From Gammaproteobacteria bacterium (GTDB taxonomy: Bacteria > Pseudomonadota > Gammaproteobacteria > Pseudomonadales > Azotimanducaceae), in NCBI GenBank assembly GCA_030432795.1, contig JAUILW010000189.1, forward strand, positions 1 through 6,531: a DNA stretch of 6,531 bases, read 5' to 3'. Under the pieces are notes generated by a model that was not told where the DNA came from, searched no databases, and saw nothing but the letters and a program-made list of their open reading frames with translations. A program made the position numbers and the translations under genes. Every line of letters begins with the position of its first letter. The first letter of the stretch is position 1. This document shows positions 6,410 through 6,531 of this stretch, in pieces.

Positions 6410-6531
6410 GGTGGACCGTGCCGCGGCGGCCTGCGGCGCCGCAGCTGCTCATCGAGCGCCTGACGCTCTTCTGCCGTGAGATTTTCCAGCACCATCACCA
6501 GGGCTTCGTGGCCGGCCTTGTGCTGATCGGC
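6406..6531 (-). CDS. C-terminal fragment of an unidentified gene upstream of syd
   Basis: An open frame enters from the right edge and gives 41 residues before a TGA at 6408-6406. The tail is charged and helical, including LENLTAEERQALDEQLRR, and ends in a basic, proline-rich stretch (RRRRPPRHGPP). The helix faintly recalls the C-terminal dimerisation helix of MarR-type regulators, but the fragment is far too short to assign. Its stop overlaps the TTG start of syd by four bases, the main evidence that this frame is real and belongs to the same operon. Confidence 0.6.
   Translation of the reverse strand, partial: ADQHKAGHEALVMVLENLTAEERQALDEQLRRRRPPRHGPP

Noticed and set aside
5792..6463. Plus-strand open frame of 223 codons opposite syd
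   Set aside because: It is antisense to a confidently recognised Syd protein and has no features of its own.

Overview
The window is GC-rich, gene-dense bacterial chromosome, most likely from a gammaproteobacterium. The best support is a recognisable Syd protein, a family largely confined to Gammaproteobacteria, next to an E. coli-like class I EPSP synthase, plus an Ada/AlkA-type alkylation-repair operon. I cannot name the genus. There are no RNA genes, insertion sequences, CRISPR arrays or phage genes, and no stretch over 300 bases lacks a gene.

Layout. (1) Positions 1-1947, minus strand: a two-gene operon in which a type I phosphomannose-isomerase-like cupin protein is followed, with a 4-base GTGA overlap, by a membrane-anchored metallophosphoesterase that runs off the left edge. 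(2) A 69-base divergent gap. (3) Positions 2017-3911, plus strand: an alkylation-damage operon. Its first gene fuses an Ada-type methyl-acceptor zinc domain, an AraC-type DNA-binding domain and an AlkA glycosylase. Its second, sharing one base with the first (TGATG), is an O6-methylguanine-DNA methyltransferase. (4) Positions 3912-4025: a short AT-rich gap packed with TAAC/GTTA half-sites forming at least three palindromes. (5) Positions 4026-4535, plus strand: a short TetR-family regulator, the obvious candidate to bind those palindromes. (6) Positions 4547-6531, minus strand and convergent with the regulator: the 3' end of an unidentified gene, then syd (TTGA overlap), then aroA after a 21-base gap.

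How the parts fit. The repair operon distributes the activities of E. coli Ada and AlkA differently: the sensor and activator domains are joined to the base-excision enzyme, while the suicide methyltransferase is a separate, translationally coupled protein. This arrangement is known in other bacteria. syd (SecY quality control) and aroA (aromatic amino-acid synthesis) have no obvious functional link and probably just share transcription. The least understood items are the TetR regulator with its operator cluster, the ManA-like/phosphoesterase pair, and a non-standard residue in the EPSP synthase active-site loop.
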